NCBI GenBank assembly: GCA_964619065.1
Contig: CAZUCC010000002.1
Span: 129,672-193,671, forward strand
DNA from: JANXUC01 sp964619065
Lineage (GTDB): Bacteria > Acidobacteriota > Terriglobia > Terriglobales > Acidobacteriaceae
Length of the DNA stretch: 64,000 nt
Direction of reading: 5' to 3'
Within the stretch, counting starts at the first letter, position 1. The number at the start of each line of letters is the position of its first letter. The notes beneath the pieces are model-generated. The model was not told the origin of the DNA. It did not search any database and saw only the letters and a list, made by a program, of their open reading frames with translations. Below, in pieces: positions 44,012-53,197 of the stretch. Position numbers and translations under genes: made by a program.

Positions 44012-46639
44012 ATGGCCGAGTCTTCCTCTAGGGTTACCAACGATACGCCAATGGCCGAGTCCCTCCAGGGCTTGGTAGCCAATAGATTTCGTATTGAGAA
44101 CAGAGTCGGCCGAGGCGGCATGGGTGAGGTCTATCGCGCCCAGGACATCCGCCTTAAACGCACGGTCGCCCTCAAGCGCCTGGCTCCTTCGCTGCGCAAC
44201 GATTCCCTCTACCGCCGTCGATTTCAGGAAGAGGCGGAGAATGCGAGCCGTTTGAGCGACCCCCATGTCGCGGCTATCTATGATGTCCTTGAAGAGAACG
44301 GGGAGATTTTTCTGGTCATGGAGTTTGTCGAGGGGGAAACTCTTCGTCAGCGCATGGCCCGGCCCGTCACGTTTGAGGTGTTCTTCGAAATTGGAGCGCA
44401 GTGCGCGCAAGCCCTGATTGCGGCACACCGCGCGGGCGTGGTTCACGGCGATATCAAGCCTGAGAACATCATGCTGACGCCCACCGGCGAAGTTAAGATC
44501 CTCGACTTTGGCCTGGCGAAGAACCTGCCCAGCGCCGACCAGAGCGCGACTATTGACCGCGCTGGTACATTTGCCGGCACTCCGGCATACATGGCGCCCG
44601 AAGTTCTGATGGAAAAGGCGGCGGACGGCCGCGCTGATATTTTCTCGCTGGGTGTCGTTTTTTACGAAGTCGTTACGGCCCGTCATCCCTTCCAGGCCAG
44701 CAGCTTCATGGCGACGTGCGACCGGATTCGGCGGGAGAATCCGGTTCCGCTCCGGTCGTTGAATTCCAATGTGCCTGCGGAGTTGCAGGAAATCATAAGC
44801 AAGATGCTGGTCAAGGCGCCAGAACGCCGCTATGCCAGCGCTCGTGAACTGCTGCAAGACCTGCGTTACGTTCAGCAAACGAACTCGCACCCCGAACTGG
44901 TGCTCCCGAGCTGGGCGCCCTCTCCGTTATGGAAGAGGATCTTAATTCCTGTCGCCGGCGGTGTGCTAGGAGCCAGCCTGTTGCTGGGCGCCTACCATTC
45001 TCCCAAGGTTCGAGGATGGTTGGGGTTAACCCCGCCGCCACAGCGGATTTTTCTCGCGGTCTTACCGTTTGCGCCAGCTGCGGGAGATGCGAACAGCCGC
45101 GCATTTAGCGACGGTGTCACTGAAACTCTCGCCGTGCGCCTGACTCAGCTTACCGCGAGTTATCCCGTGGAGATCGTGAGCCCACGCGAAATCCGGGCCG
45201 AATCCGTTCAGGGTGCAGAACAAGTTCGAAAGACATTCGGTGCCAATCTGGCGCTGGAAGGCAGCTTAGCGCAATCGGACCATAGAATTCGCGTCAGCTA
45301 CAGCTTGGTGGACACAGTCACCCGCCGCCAGCTGCATGCCGATACTGTCACAGTCGACGATGTCAGTGGCCCCTTGTCTCTGGAAGACCGGCTGGTGGAG
45401 AGCATTGTCAGCATGCTGGGTATCGAAATGCGACTCAATGACAGAACAATCTTGCGGACTCGAGGCACGGTTCAGCCAGCAGCCTACGATTACTACCTGC
45501 GCGGGCGCGGGTTCCTACAGGATTACCAGAAACCAGAGAATCTGGCCGGCGCCATCGATGCCTTTCGACGGGCTTTGGAATTGGACGAGCGCTACGCGCT
45601 GGCTTCCGCCGGTCTCGGGGAAGCGTACTGGCATCAGTATGAGCGCGAGCGCAATCCAAAATCGGTGGAGCAAGCTTTGGTGAAATGCCAACAGGCTGTG
45701 GCACAAGCCAGCACCCTGGCGAATGGCCATATCTGTCTGGGGGTGGTGTACAACGGTACCGGCCAGTATGAAAACGCCGTGGATCAATTCCAGCAGGCTC
45801 TTTCCGCGGATTCCACAAATGATGATGCCTTTCGCGGTTTGGCGTCCGCGTACGAAAAGCTCAATCGCCTTAGCGAGGCCGAACAAACTTATCAGAAAGC
45901 AGTCCGTCTTCGTCCACAATACTGGGCGGGCTACGCATGGCTGGGCGGCTTCTATTTCCACCAGGCGCGCTACGACGACGCTGCGCGCATGTATACCGAG
46001 TGGATCGCCCTCGCCCCAGACAGCTTTCAGGGCTACAACAATTTGGGGACTATGTACCTGTTGCAAGGGCGGTATGGAGAGGCGATTCCGCAGTTACGCC
46101 GGTCTGTCGATATCAGTCCGACCATGGATGCTTATTCCAATCTTGCCACCGCGTATTTTTATCAGGGTAGTTTCGCGGATGCAGCGCGAAGTTATCAAGA
46201 GGCGGTTCGAGTGGGAGAAGACGACTCCGAGGTTTACAGCGTATGGGGGAATTTGGCGGAAGCTTATTACTGGGATCCTGGAGAGCGAGATCGCGCAGCG
46301 GAAACGTATCGCCGCGCTATCAATCTGGCTACGGAACGCCTTCGCATTAACCCTCGGGACGCTCGCACATTGTCCGGGCTCGCTTTGTACCACGCCATGC
46401 TGCAAGAGAAGAGCCAAGCTTCCTCTTACTTGCAGCGCGCGGTTCCCTTGGCCCCGAACGACCCCGAGCTCCAAGTGGAGCTGGCGAAGATCAAAGTTCA
46501 GTTCGGGCAGTATTCGGCGGCCGTTGCCGCTCTGGAAAAAGCGAGGAAATTAGGAGTATCTGCATATGTGGTTCGGGACGATCCTGCATTCCATCCTTTG
46601 GCGTCGGATGTGCTGTTTCAAAAACTGGTAAGTCAGTAA
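44012..46639 (+). CDS. PknB-type Ser/Thr protein kinase with transmembrane segment and TPR domain
   Basis: 875 residues. The kinase domain (about 28-285) has the glycine loop GRGGMGEVYRA, the Lys in VALKRLAP, catalytic loop VVHGDIKPENIM (about 142), DFGLAK (about 164) and the APE segment YMAPEVLM. The Arg of the common HRD is Gly here, so it is a non-RD kinase that may not need activation-loop phosphorylation. A single transmembrane helix follows (about 310-330), then a segment resembling the beta-sheet/adenylate-cyclase-associated region common in these proteins, and about eight TPRs to the end. It signals across or along the inner membrane. A small protein gene lies 53 bp downstream. Confidence 0.92.
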   Translation: MAESSSRVTNDTPMAESLQGLVANRFRIENRVGRGGMGEVYRAQDIRLKRTVALKRLAPSLRNDSLYRRRFQEEAENASRLSDPHVAAIYDVLEENGEIFLVMEFVEGETLRQRMARPVTFEVFFEIGAQCAQALIAAHRAGVVHGDIKPENIMLTPTGEVKILDFGLAKNLPSADQSATIDRAGTFAGTPAYMAPEVLMEKAADGRADIFSLGVVFYEVVTARHPFQASSFMATCDRIRRENPVPLRSLNSNVPAELQEIISKMLVKAPERRYASARELLQDLRYVQQTNSHPELVLPSWAPSPLWKRILIPVAGGVLGASLLLGAYHSPKVRGWLGLTPPPQRIFLAVLPFAPAAGDANSRAFSDGVTETLAVRLTQLTASYPVEIVSPREIRAESVQGAEQVRKTFGANLALEGSLAQSDHRIRVSYSLVDTVTRRQLHADTVTVDDVSGPLSLEDRLVESIVSMLGIEMRLNDRTILRTRGTVQPAAYDYYLRGRGFLQDYQKPENLAGAIDAFRRALELDERYALASAGLGEAYWHQYERERNPKSVEQALVKCQQAVAQASTLANGHICLGVVYNGTGQYENAVDQFQQALSADSTNDDAFRGLASAYEKLNRLSEAEQTYQKAVRLRPQYWAGYAWLGGFYFHQARYDDAARMYTEWIALAPDSFQGYNNLGTMYLLQGRYGEAIPQLRRSVDISPTMDAYSNLATAYFYQGSFADAARSYQEAVRVGEDDSEVYSVWGNLAEAYYWDPGERDRAAETYRRAINLATERLRINPRDARTLSGLALYHAMLQEKSQASSYLQRAVPLAPNDPELQVELAKIKVQFGQYSAAVAALEKARKLGVSAYVVRDDPAFHPLASDVLFQKLVSQ

Positions 46640-46692
46640 TCGGCCCCTGAAACGTTACAAGGAGATGAATCTTTTCCAAGGAGATAAATCGA

Positions 46693-47001
46693 ATGAGCTC
46701 CGGTGGCGGTGGTGGCTCTTCCGTGAAGTTAGTTATGGTCGGGGTGGACGCACAGGGTAATCCGACTGTTGATCACGCGGATATAGAAATCTGGTCGACC
46801 GCGGGAGACCAAGTCAAGTGGATGAGTGCGGGGATTCCGTTCCTGATTACTTTCGCTGCAGGTTCGCCTTTTGCGCAGTCCAGCTATAGCGGTCCCAGCG
46901 TACTTTCTGGGGCAATTAGCTCTGGAGCCACTGGCCCTTACAAATATTCGGTAAAGGTCGGTGTCAAAACTTTGGATCCCAGGGTAATTGTTCGTCCCTA
47001 A
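46693..47001 (+). CDS. Small hypothetical beta protein (cupredoxin-like pattern)
   Basis: 102 residues with an AAGGAG site nine bases before the ATG; a second copy of AAGGAGAT with similar flanks lies 18 bp further upstream. The sequence is short-strand, Gly/Ser-rich (IEIWSTAGDQVKWMSAG, FAAGSPFAQSSYSG, YKYSVKVGVKTLDPRVIV), suggesting a compact cupredoxin-like or Ig-like beta fold, but the His/Cys/Met copper set is incomplete: only one His is present. No signal peptide is visible. It lies directly after the TPR-kinase gene and ends at a terminator, so the two may form a unit. Function unknown. Confidence 0.7.
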   Translation: MSSGGGGGSSVKLVMVGVDAQGNPTVDHADIEIWSTAGDQVKWMSAGIPFLITFAAGSPFAQSSYSGPSVLSGAISSGATGPYKYSVKVGVKTLDPRVIVRP

Positions 47002-47100
47002 ACAAACAGATAGAGTCGGCTATCCGAAAAGATAGTCGAAGCGCCGAATTACCAGCAAATTTTCGTATCAAGATGAGAACATTCGGCAGAAACTGACTGA

Positions 47101-47136
47101 GGTGGCAAGGGTAACAAGTCCCTGCCGCCTTTTTTG
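47101..47136 (+). terminator. Intrinsic terminator after the kinase/small-protein unit
   Basis: GGTGGCAAGGG pairs with CCCTGCCGCC (one G-U pair, one mismatch) around a TAACAAG loop, followed by TTTTTTG. It stands 100 bp after the small beta protein and immediately before the opposing DUF4337 stop, so it probably serves both directions. Confidence 0.7.
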
Positions 47137-47145
47137 CTGGTTCCG

Positions 47146-47688
47146 CTAGTGAACCAGGAACCCACTGGCGGCGGCAACCAAGCCCGCGGCAGCGCAGACC
47201 AAACCCAGGTACCAGAAAGCTAAGCGACGCGTCAGCAGGGTGATGGAAGTTACGACCAGCGCAATTTCCAGGAACACCTCGCCGAGGTCAAAACGGTCCG
47301 TGCGTTCGTGCGCGACCTTGATTTCCGTCTCCAGTTTCTTAGCTTCGACACTGATCTCCTTCAGTTCGTCGCGGTAACGCTCGGCCTCGTCGGCATATTT
47401 CTCGCGGAGCTTATCGGCTGCTTCAGCGTCTTTGGTTTGCACCACTCCCATCATGGATGAGAATGTCTCATCGATATGAAGTCGAATATTTTTTGCCTGA
47501 TAAAAGCCCCACTGATCCGTGGTTTTATTCTGCAGCAGGACCTCTTCCGTGCTCGCGCGATGTCCCAAGAGAGAGGCGATAGCAACCAGAACGGCGAGGA
47601 TCGCCATGGTCAGGGTCGCAGGTGCAAGGATGGGGTCGTGGCGAGCATGTTCGGCGTGTTCGTGCATTTCATGAATTTCTTCGGACAT
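47146..47688 (-). CDS. DUF4337 family membrane protein
   Basis: 180 residues. A His-rich start (HEMHEHAEHARHD) is followed by a transmembrane helix (LTMAILAVLVAIASLLGH), a long Glu/Lys-rich coiled-coil segment of about 80 residues, and two C-terminal helices. This layout is that of DUF4337. The function is not known; a periplasmic or cytoplasmic coiled-coil anchored at both ends is consistent. The ATG at 47688 follows a GGAAACC stretch. It is probably a single-gene unit between the terminator and the YjbQ gene. Confidence 0.85.
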   Translation of the reverse strand: MSEEIHEMHEHAEHARHDPILAPATLTMAILAVLVAIASLLGHRASTEEVLLQNKTTDQWGFYQAKNIRLHIDETFSSMMGVVQTKDAEAADKLREKYADEAERYRDELKEISVEAKKLETEIKVAHERTDRFDLGEVFLEIALVVTSITLLTRRLAFWYLGLVCAAAGLVAAASGFLVH

Positions 47689-47830
47689 GTGGTTTCCTCG
47701 GTGGAGTAGTGACTGTTCGCAATGATCAATTCAGGGGCGACGACGATGGTGAGGCGATATTACGCAATCCCGCCCGCTGCCGCAACGTCTTGGCGCCGGT
47801 TGCGTAGAAGCTGCTGTCGTGCACGTTCCG

Positions 47831-48244
47831 TTATTCTCCCATGACTTTCAGAATGACCCGTTTGTCCCGCTGACCATCAAATTCGGCATAGAAGATACGC
47901 TGCCACGTGCCCAGATCGAGCCGTCCCTGGGTGATGGGTACGATGACCTGATGATGCACAAGCAGCGCTTTCAGGTGTGAATCTCCATTGTCCTCGCCGG
48001 TATTGTGGTGCCGATAGTCTTCGCGGAAGGGGGCCAGGTTTTCCAGCCATTTGTCGATGTCGTCGATCAGTCCACTCTCATGATCGTTCACGTAGACGCC
48101 AGCGGTGATGTGCATGGCGGAAACGAGCACCATGCCTTCTTCAACACCACTCTTTTTGACAGCGGCATCCACTTGCGATGTGATGTGCACATACTCGCGG
48201 TGCTCCTTCGTGTGGAACGTCAAATATTCAGTGTGAAATTTCAT
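47831..48244 (-). CDS. YjbQ family protein
   Basis: 137 residues from the ATG at 48244, preceded by AAGGAGCTGTCC; an ATG seven codons earlier lies before that site. The fold is the YjbQ/UPF0047 type, with VLVSAMHITAGVYVNDHESGL, HHNTGEDNGDSHLKALLVHHQVIVPI and the C-terminal GTWQRIFYAEFDGQRDKRV block, all family hallmarks. Some members have weak thiamine-phosphate synthase activity in vitro; a physiological role is not settled. No thiamine genes are nearby. It is transcribed on its own strand between DUF4337 and the divergent DUF2339 gene. Confidence 0.88.
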   Translation of the reverse strand: MKFHTEYLTFHTKEHREYVHITSQVDAAVKKSGVEEGMVLVSAMHITAGVYVNDHESGLIDDIDKWLENLAPFREDYRHHNTGEDNGDSHLKALLVHHQVIVPITQGRLDLGTWQRIFYAEFDGQRDKRVILKVMGE

Positions 48245-48372
48245 GGACAGCTCCTTGAGCATCATGCCAGTAAAAACATATCCAGTTTGGCAGAGAATGC
48301 AGTAAGATTCGACCGTCTCAAGAATCTGGCCTTGTTAGACCAGCAAGAGTTGCCGAACCGGTCCACTCGCCT

Positions 48373-50289
48373 ATGGATAAAGCTGCAGAGGTGCTGCGTG
48401 AGCTTGAGGAATTGCGGAATGCCATTCGTGGGCTGACCGCACGTGTTTATGAGCTAGAGCAAGGGCGCGAACCAGGGGCACTGCGGAAAAGCCAGAGTGA
48501 TGCCCCCGTAACGGCACCGCCAACTGCACCTTCGCCGCAAGCTTTGTGGGAACCGCTGAGCGCTCCGCTTCCTGCTTCCAGTTCGGCTGTGAGTCAATCG
48601 CCGCCTGCGCCACCGCCGATCCCACCACACATTCCTTCGCCATTGGCAAAACCTGCACCGCGAGCCGTGCAACCTGACCTCGAATCGCGGATTGGTTCGC
48701 ATTGGCTGAACCGTATTGGGATTACGGCGCTGTTGATCGGTGTTTCGTATTTCTTGAAGTACGCCTTCGACAATAACTGGATTGGTCCGGCTGGACGCGT
48801 GGCGATTGGTTTGTTGGCTGGCATCGGCATCGTGCTATGGAGTGAACGGTTTCGTGGTCGAGGATACAGAGCTTTTTCCTATTCCTTGAAAGCAGTAGGG
48901 ATTGGCACACTCTACCTGGCACTGTGGGCGGCGTTTCAGGTGTACGCGCTGATCCCCTCCGGCATGGCCTTCTTCGCGATGTTCATGGTGACGGCGGCCA
49001 CGGCGGTGATGGCATGGTCGCAAGACGCGGAAATCCTGGCAGCGTTCGCTCTCAGCGGCGGCTTCGCTACGCCTCTGCTTCTCTCGACCGGACAAAACCG
49101 CGAGCTGGAGCTGTTTGCCTATGTAGTACTCCTCGACGTTGCCGCGCTGTTTTTGGTCGTTTTCCGTCCCTGGCGTCGATTGCTGTTGATGAGCTTTACG
49201 GGCACGCTGCTGCTGTATGTCGCTTGGTATTCCGAGTATTACCAGCGCTATGAATTCATTCTCACAGCTGCGTTTGCGACGTTGTTCTTTGTCATTTTTG
49301 CGATCGGCCCCGTCGTGGCGCGAAATCCCCGCGTGGGGGCGGTAGGATCCCCGCCGTTTCCTATATTGCTGGGGTTGATCAACGCCGGAGTTTACTTCCT
49401 GCAGATGTACATCATGTTGGAGGAGATCGATAAAACTCGCAGTGCCTGGGTTGCTTTGACCCTTGCCGCCTTTTATATCTATCTCAGCCGGACGCAGCGT
49501 GAACGTTACGGGGATCCAGCGTCCGCGCAAACATTACACTTATTGCATCTTGCGCTGGCGGTTGGTTTCATCACGGCTGCGATTCCGATCTATCTCAACG
49601 CACACTGGATTACGATGGGCTGGTTCGTGGAAGCAGCAGTTCTACTTTGGGTAGCGGGACGTTTGAAGTCGGATTTGTTGACTGTTTTCTCGGTGGGTGC
49701 GCTGATCTTGGGAGTGGTGCGCTTGCTAGCCATCGACAATTTCGAAACGGGGCAGGTGCTCTTCAACCAGCGAATGGCGACTTACGCTGTCGCGGTTGCA
49801 GTCCTTGGCTTACTTGTCTGGTTTGGCCGCCGGCGTGGCGATGAGGCGGGAGAGCAAATGGCCGCGGTGAGCAGCGTCGCGCTGAACGCGCTCGCACTTT
49901 GGGCGTTGGGTTTGGAAGTGCACGACTTCTATGGCGCGCAGACGACGCGCGCGAGCAAGGGAGTTGGGTACGATTGGCGAGTGTCACGAGAGATTGACAT
50001 CGCGCGCGACTTCACCTACTCCGCGCTTTGGATGGGATATGGCGCGATGTTGATGGTGATCGGCTTTCTGAAACGCAGGGTGTTCATTCGATGGCAGGCG
50101 ATGGCGCTAATTGCCGCCACGATCTGCAAAGTGTTTGTCTACGATGTTTCATCACTGGACCGCGGGTACCGTATTGTGAGCTTCATGGCGTTGGGGATAC
50201 TGTTGATGGGCATTTCATTTGTCTACCAACGTGACTGGCTCAAGCTCTCGAAGCCGGCGCAAATGCAGTCTCCATCGAGTCCAGCATGA
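48373..50289 (+). CDS. DUF2339 multi-spanning membrane protein
   Basis: 638 residues. An N-terminal coiled coil (LRELEELRNAIRGLTARVYELEQ) and a Pro/Ala-rich linker lead into the DUF2339 core, starting LESRIGSHWLNRIGITALLIGVSYFLKYAFDNNWIGP and containing about eighteen hydrophobic helices, with GRVAIGLLAGIGIVLWSERFR and YDVSSLDRGYRIVSFM near the end. The family's function is unknown. Its TGA overlaps the ATG of the following DUF3999 gene by four bases (50286-50289), a conserved pairing in many bacteria, so the products probably act together in the inner membrane. Confidence 0.92.
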   Translation: MDKAAEVLRELEELRNAIRGLTARVYELEQGREPGALRKSQSDAPVTAPPTAPSPQALWEPLSAPLPASSSAVSQSPPAPPPIPPHIPSPLAKPAPRAVQPDLESRIGSHWLNRIGITALLIGVSYFLKYAFDNNWIGPAGRVAIGLLAGIGIVLWSERFRGRGYRAFSYSLKAVGIGTLYLALWAAFQVYALIPSGMAFFAMFMVTAATAVMAWSQDAEILAAFALSGGFATPLLLSTGQNRELELFAYVVLLDVAALFLVVFRPWRRLLLMSFTGTLLLYVAWYSEYYQRYEFILTAAFATLFFVIFAIGPVVARNPRVGAVGSPPFPILLGLINAGVYFLQMYIMLEEIDKTRSAWVALTLAAFYIYLSRTQRERYGDPASAQTLHLLHLALAVGFITAAIPIYLNAHWITMGWFVEAAVLLWVAGRLKSDLLTVFSVGALILGVVRLLAIDNFETGQVLFNQRMATYAVAVAVLGLLVWFGRRRGDEAGEQMAAVSSVALNALALWALGLEVHDFYGAQTTRASKGVGYDWRVSREIDIARDFTYSALWMGYGAMLMVIGFLKRRVFIRWQAMALIAATICKVFVYDVSSLDRGYRIVSFMALGILLMGISFVYQRDWLKLSKPAQMQSPSSPA

Positions 50290-51581
50290 TCTCACAGCTA
50301 TTGGCCTTCACCTTCGCCGTATTTGCTCTCGCTGCGCCTGCGAGCGGCCAGAGCCTTTCCTATTTCGCGCGCACGAGAAGTATCTCTGTGGCCTCGTCGC
50401 CGCAGACGAATTACTTCGTGGTCGACGAGGAAATTCTGCAGCATGCCCGGCTCGATCTCTCAGATCTTCGAATCTATGATGGCAAGACACAGGTTCCATA
50501 CGCGCTCGCCATACAGTCGGCGGGTGTGCAAAGCGCTGAGCATGAGGCGAAGATTCTGAATCTCGGAGTCGTTGGTGGCAACACCGAGTTCGATCTTGAC
50601 CTTTCGTCGGTGGTTCAGTACAACCGCATTCGGCTAAGCCTTGACGCGAAGGATTTCCTGGTGACCGCTCGCGTCCAGGGCAAGGATGTTTTGGCCGGTG
50701 GGACGCCCGTCGATCTCGGTGTCTCCACGCTCTACGATTTCTCCCGAGAGAGTCTGGGCTCCAGCACGACGCTGAGGGTACCGACTGCTAGCTTCCGTTA
50801 TCTGCATGTGCGGCTGACGGCCGGGATTCGGCCGCAGCAGGTTAAGGGAGCTTCGGTCTACAGTTTGGAAGAAAAGAAATCGTATTGGACTGACGTGGGC
50901 TCCTGCAGTGCTCCAAGGCAGGTCCACACGAGTGCGCAGGGAAAATCTTCAGACCGATCAACGCCAGAGAAGCCAACGACTGTGATTGACTGTGACGTGC
51001 CTTTGAATGTGCGCGTGGACCGGATTGCATTCACAGTGACAGCGAGTCAGGTCAACTTCCGGCGGTCGGTGGAGGTGACCGAAGCCTCCGATGCGGCGCC
51101 GGGTGGCCCGTTAGGGTTGGCTGAGGGAGACATTAGCCGCGTGCAACTGAAGCGAGGCGGAACGGTCGTGAACAGCGAACAGTTATCTGTCCCGGTGGCG
51201 AGGTCGCATGCGGCGGCACACTTCACGGTGACGGTGGCGAACGGCGACGACCCGCCGCTGGCGATTGAGCGGGTTCAGCCGCAGGCCGTGGAATGGCGTG
51301 TATTCTTCGCGCCGCCCTCTGCATCCCAGGGCGGGATGTTGCGCCTCTACTACGGCGACGAAAAGCTGGACGCTCCCACCTACGATTATGCGAAATTCTT
51401 CAAGGACGACGAGCCTGTAGCGCAGGCGCAGTTGGGTCCAGCGGAGGCCAACACTGCCTTCACTGGCCGACCCGACGACAGGCCGTGGTCAGAACGTCAC
51501 AAGGCTGTGCTGTGGGTGGCCATGCTGGCGGCAGTTGTCGGATTAGGTTTCCTGGCATTGCGTGGACTGAAACAGGGATGA
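50286..51581 (+). CDS. DUF3999 family protein
   Basis: 431 residues, translationally coupled to the DUF2339 gene. A signal peptide (cleavage near ASGQS) is followed by a beta-rich exported region with DLSDLRIYDGKTQVPYAL near the N-terminus and RVQPQAVEWRVFFAPP and YDYAKFF late, and one C-terminal transmembrane helix (VLWVAMLAAVVGLGFLALRGL). So the protein is anchored in the inner membrane with a periplasmic body. DUF3999 has no assigned function; coupling implies a complex with the DUF2339 protein. Confidence 0.9.
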   Translation: MISQLLAFTFAVFALAAPASGQSLSYFARTRSISVASSPQTNYFVVDEEILQHARLDLSDLRIYDGKTQVPYALAIQSAGVQSAEHEAKILNLGVVGGNTEFDLDLSSVVQYNRIRLSLDAKDFLVTARVQGKDVLAGGTPVDLGVSTLYDFSRESLGSSTTLRVPTASFRYLHVRLTAGIRPQQVKGASVYSLEEKKSYWTDVGSCSAPRQVHTSAQGKSSDRSTPEKPTTVIDCDVPLNVRVDRIAFTVTASQVNFRRSVEVTEASDAAPGGPLGLAEGDISRVQLKRGGTVVNSEQLSVPVARSHAAAHFTVTVANGDDPPLAIERVQPQAVEWRVFFAPPSASQGGMLRLYYGDEKLDAPTYDYAKFFKDDEPVAQAQLGPAEANTAFTGRPDDRPWSERHKAVLWVAMLAAVVGLGFLALRGLKQG

Positions 51582-51599
51582 GCTTTGTAAGAGGGTAAC

Positions 51600-51642
51600 T
51601 TGCAAAAGGCACGTCTTTCCCGTATGTTAAACATGTTTAACA
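51600..51642 (+). promoter_or_regulatory. Toxin-antitoxin promoter with perfect 18-bp operator
   Basis: TTGCAA (51600-51605) and TATGTT (51623-51628) are spaced by 17 bp. The perfect palindrome TGTTAAACATGTTTAACA (51625-51642) overlaps the -10 and extends into the transcript start. This is the expected place for autorepression by the antitoxin, whose ATG is at 51653. Confidence 0.7.
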
Positions 51643-51652
51643 GAGGCCATTC

Positions 51653-51865
51653 ATGCTGGGAATACGGTTGGACGCGGAACTCGAAGCCAAGCTGGAATCG
51701 CTCGCCCGCGAAACTGGGCGCAGCAAGAGCTATTACGCCCGTGAAGCGATCCGCCAATTTCTCGAAGATCGCGAAGACTACCTGAAGGGGATCGCTGTGC
51801 TGGAGCGCCGCGAGCCCACTATTACGCTGAGGGAACTGGAGCGGCGGCTTGGCTTGGATCGTTGA
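51653..51865 (+). CDS. Ribbon-helix-helix antitoxin (type II TA)
   Basis: 70 residues. The N-terminus MLGIRLDAELEAKLESLARETGRSKSYYAREAIRQF (in parts) shows the beta strand and two helices of the ribbon-helix-helix fold, with the strand residues that contact DNA. The C-terminal tail (REPTITLRELERRLGL) would wrap the toxin. The toxin gene begins inside its last codons. It probably binds the palindrome at 51625-51642 and represses the operon. Confidence 0.88.
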   Translation: MLGIRLDAELEAKLESLARETGRSKSYYAREAIRQFLEDREDYLKGIAVLERREPTITLRELERRLGLDR

Positions 51866-52115
51866 GATCTCCCGCACTGCCGAGAAACAGATCAGGAAAC
51901 TCGACCGCACTTCGCAATCTGCAGTCGTACGTTTTCTTCGCGAGCAAGTGGAGCCAGCCTCTAACCCCCGCCTGTTGGGCAAGCCCCTACATGGAGATAA
52001 ACAAGGGCTTTGGCGCTATCGCGTGGGGGATTATCGTTTGGTTTGCGAAATCCAAGAAAAGCGTATCACTGTGCTTGTGCTGCGAGTGGGGCATCGCAAA
52101 GACGTATACCGCTGA
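51849..52115 (+). CDS. RelE/ParE-family toxin (type II TA)
   Basis: 88 residues, starting at a TTG that overlaps the antitoxin by 17 bp; no ATG or GTG is available near the conserved N-terminus. Core features are VEISRTAEKQIRKLDR, then LHGDKQGLWRYRVGDYRLVCEI and VLRVGHRKDVYR, which match RelE/ParE mRNA-interferase or gyrase-poison toxins. The Arg and Tyr residues at the end are those used for ribosome-dependent cleavage in RelE members. The pair appears intact. Confidence 0.88.
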   Translation: MAWIVEISRTAEKQIRKLDRTSQSAVVRFLREQVEPASNPRLLGKPLHGDKQGLWRYRVGDYRLVCEIQEKRITVLVLRVGHRKDVYR

Positions 52116-52263
52116 GACCGGCGCTAGAGCGAACAACGCCGAAAAAATGCAGTTTGCACTCGCGTTCCAAGCCCATACGTTACTCCTCGCTCAGAATTTG
52201 CTCCCCGATTTACATTGATGGGCAAGGTGGTTTACGCAAGCAACAATGCTTTAACCTAGGCCC

Positions 52264-53148
52264 ATGCGCGTTCTCATGATTGGCGGAATGGGCCTCATCG
52301 GGCCCTTCGTGGCAAGGGAACTCCAGGATCGCGGCCATGAGGTAACAGTCTTTCATCGGGGTCAGGACGAGTCAGCCCTCCCGCCGGAAATACAGCACTA
52401 CCGGAGTGAGCAGGCTGCCATGCCAGTTTTAAACTTTCCGCAGGATCTGTTGCGCAGGGAGTTCGAAATCGTCATTCACATGATCGCGATGGGAGAACTC
52501 GATGCGCGAGCCGCTATGCAGGCATTTACGGGTCGTGTTCAACGCATGGTGGCCGTAAGTAGTGGCGATGTTTACCAAGCGTATGGCCGCTTTACGGGTC
52601 TGGAGCCTGGCCCGGTGGAAGCGGGGTTGTTAACCGAAGATTCTCCCTTGCGGAAAGTTCTGTATCCCTACCGGGCGCAGGCGAAGTCGTCCGAAGAGTT
52701 GAGCTACTACTACGAAAAGATTCTTGTCGAACGCGAGGTGCTCGGACATGCCCAGTTGCCTGGAACTATTCTTCGATTGCCTAAGGTCTACGGCCCGGGA
52801 GGCAACGCGAACTTTGCGACCGTCCATGGATACCGTGACAAGCCGAGCTGGCGATGGACGCACGGATATGTCGAGAATGTTGCTGCAGCCATTGTGCTAG
52901 TGGCTCTTCATCCTGCCGCCGCAGGTCGTATCTACAACGTAGGAGAAGCGTATACGCCAACTATCGCCGAGCGTCTGCAAAACCTGCCTCCATCCGCGCT
53001 CCCCACAACTCAGGCCGAGGGCTATGATTTTCGTCACGACATCGCATATGACACCTCGCGAATTCGACAAGAACTCGGCTACGCGGAGCGGGCGTCTTAC
53101 AAAGAAGGTTTGAGGCGAACGCTGGACGCCGGGACTGCTCAGTCCTGA
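52264..53148 (+). CDS. NAD-dependent epimerase/dehydratase (extended SDR)
   Basis: 294 residues. The nucleotide-binding motif GGMGLIGPFVARELQDRGHEV sits at the N-terminus (GxxGxxG variant), and the VSSGDVYQAYGRF segment plus YYYEKILVE supply the Ser, Tyr and Lys catalytic set. The family acts on nucleotide sugars or similar substrates, but this member is shorter than typical UDP-glucose epimerases and resembles atypical RNA-binding-protein-like SDRs (CSP41-type); the substrate is not assigned. It lies 148 bp after the toxin gene and is probably independent of it. Confidence 0.8.
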   Translation: MRVLMIGGMGLIGPFVARELQDRGHEVTVFHRGQDESALPPEIQHYRSEQAAMPVLNFPQDLLRREFEIVIHMIAMGELDARAAMQAFTGRVQRMVAVSSGDVYQAYGRFTGLEPGPVEAGLLTEDSPLRKVLYPYRAQAKSSEELSYYYEKILVEREVLGHAQLPGTILRLPKVYGPGGNANFATVHGYRDKPSWRWTHGYVENVAAAIVLVALHPAAAGRIYNVGEAYTPTIAERLQNLPPSALPTTQAEGYDFRHDIAYDTSRIRQELGYAERASYKEGLRRTLDAGTAQS

Positions 53149-53197
53149 CGGCTACTGCATGGACCGAGAGCACAGCCGAGCTATAAGATAGTGCGGC

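Noticed and set aside
45723..46553. A 276-codon same-strand frame inside the kinase gene
   Set aside because: It overlaps the TPR region in another frame and has no coding signature; the TPR frame is clear.
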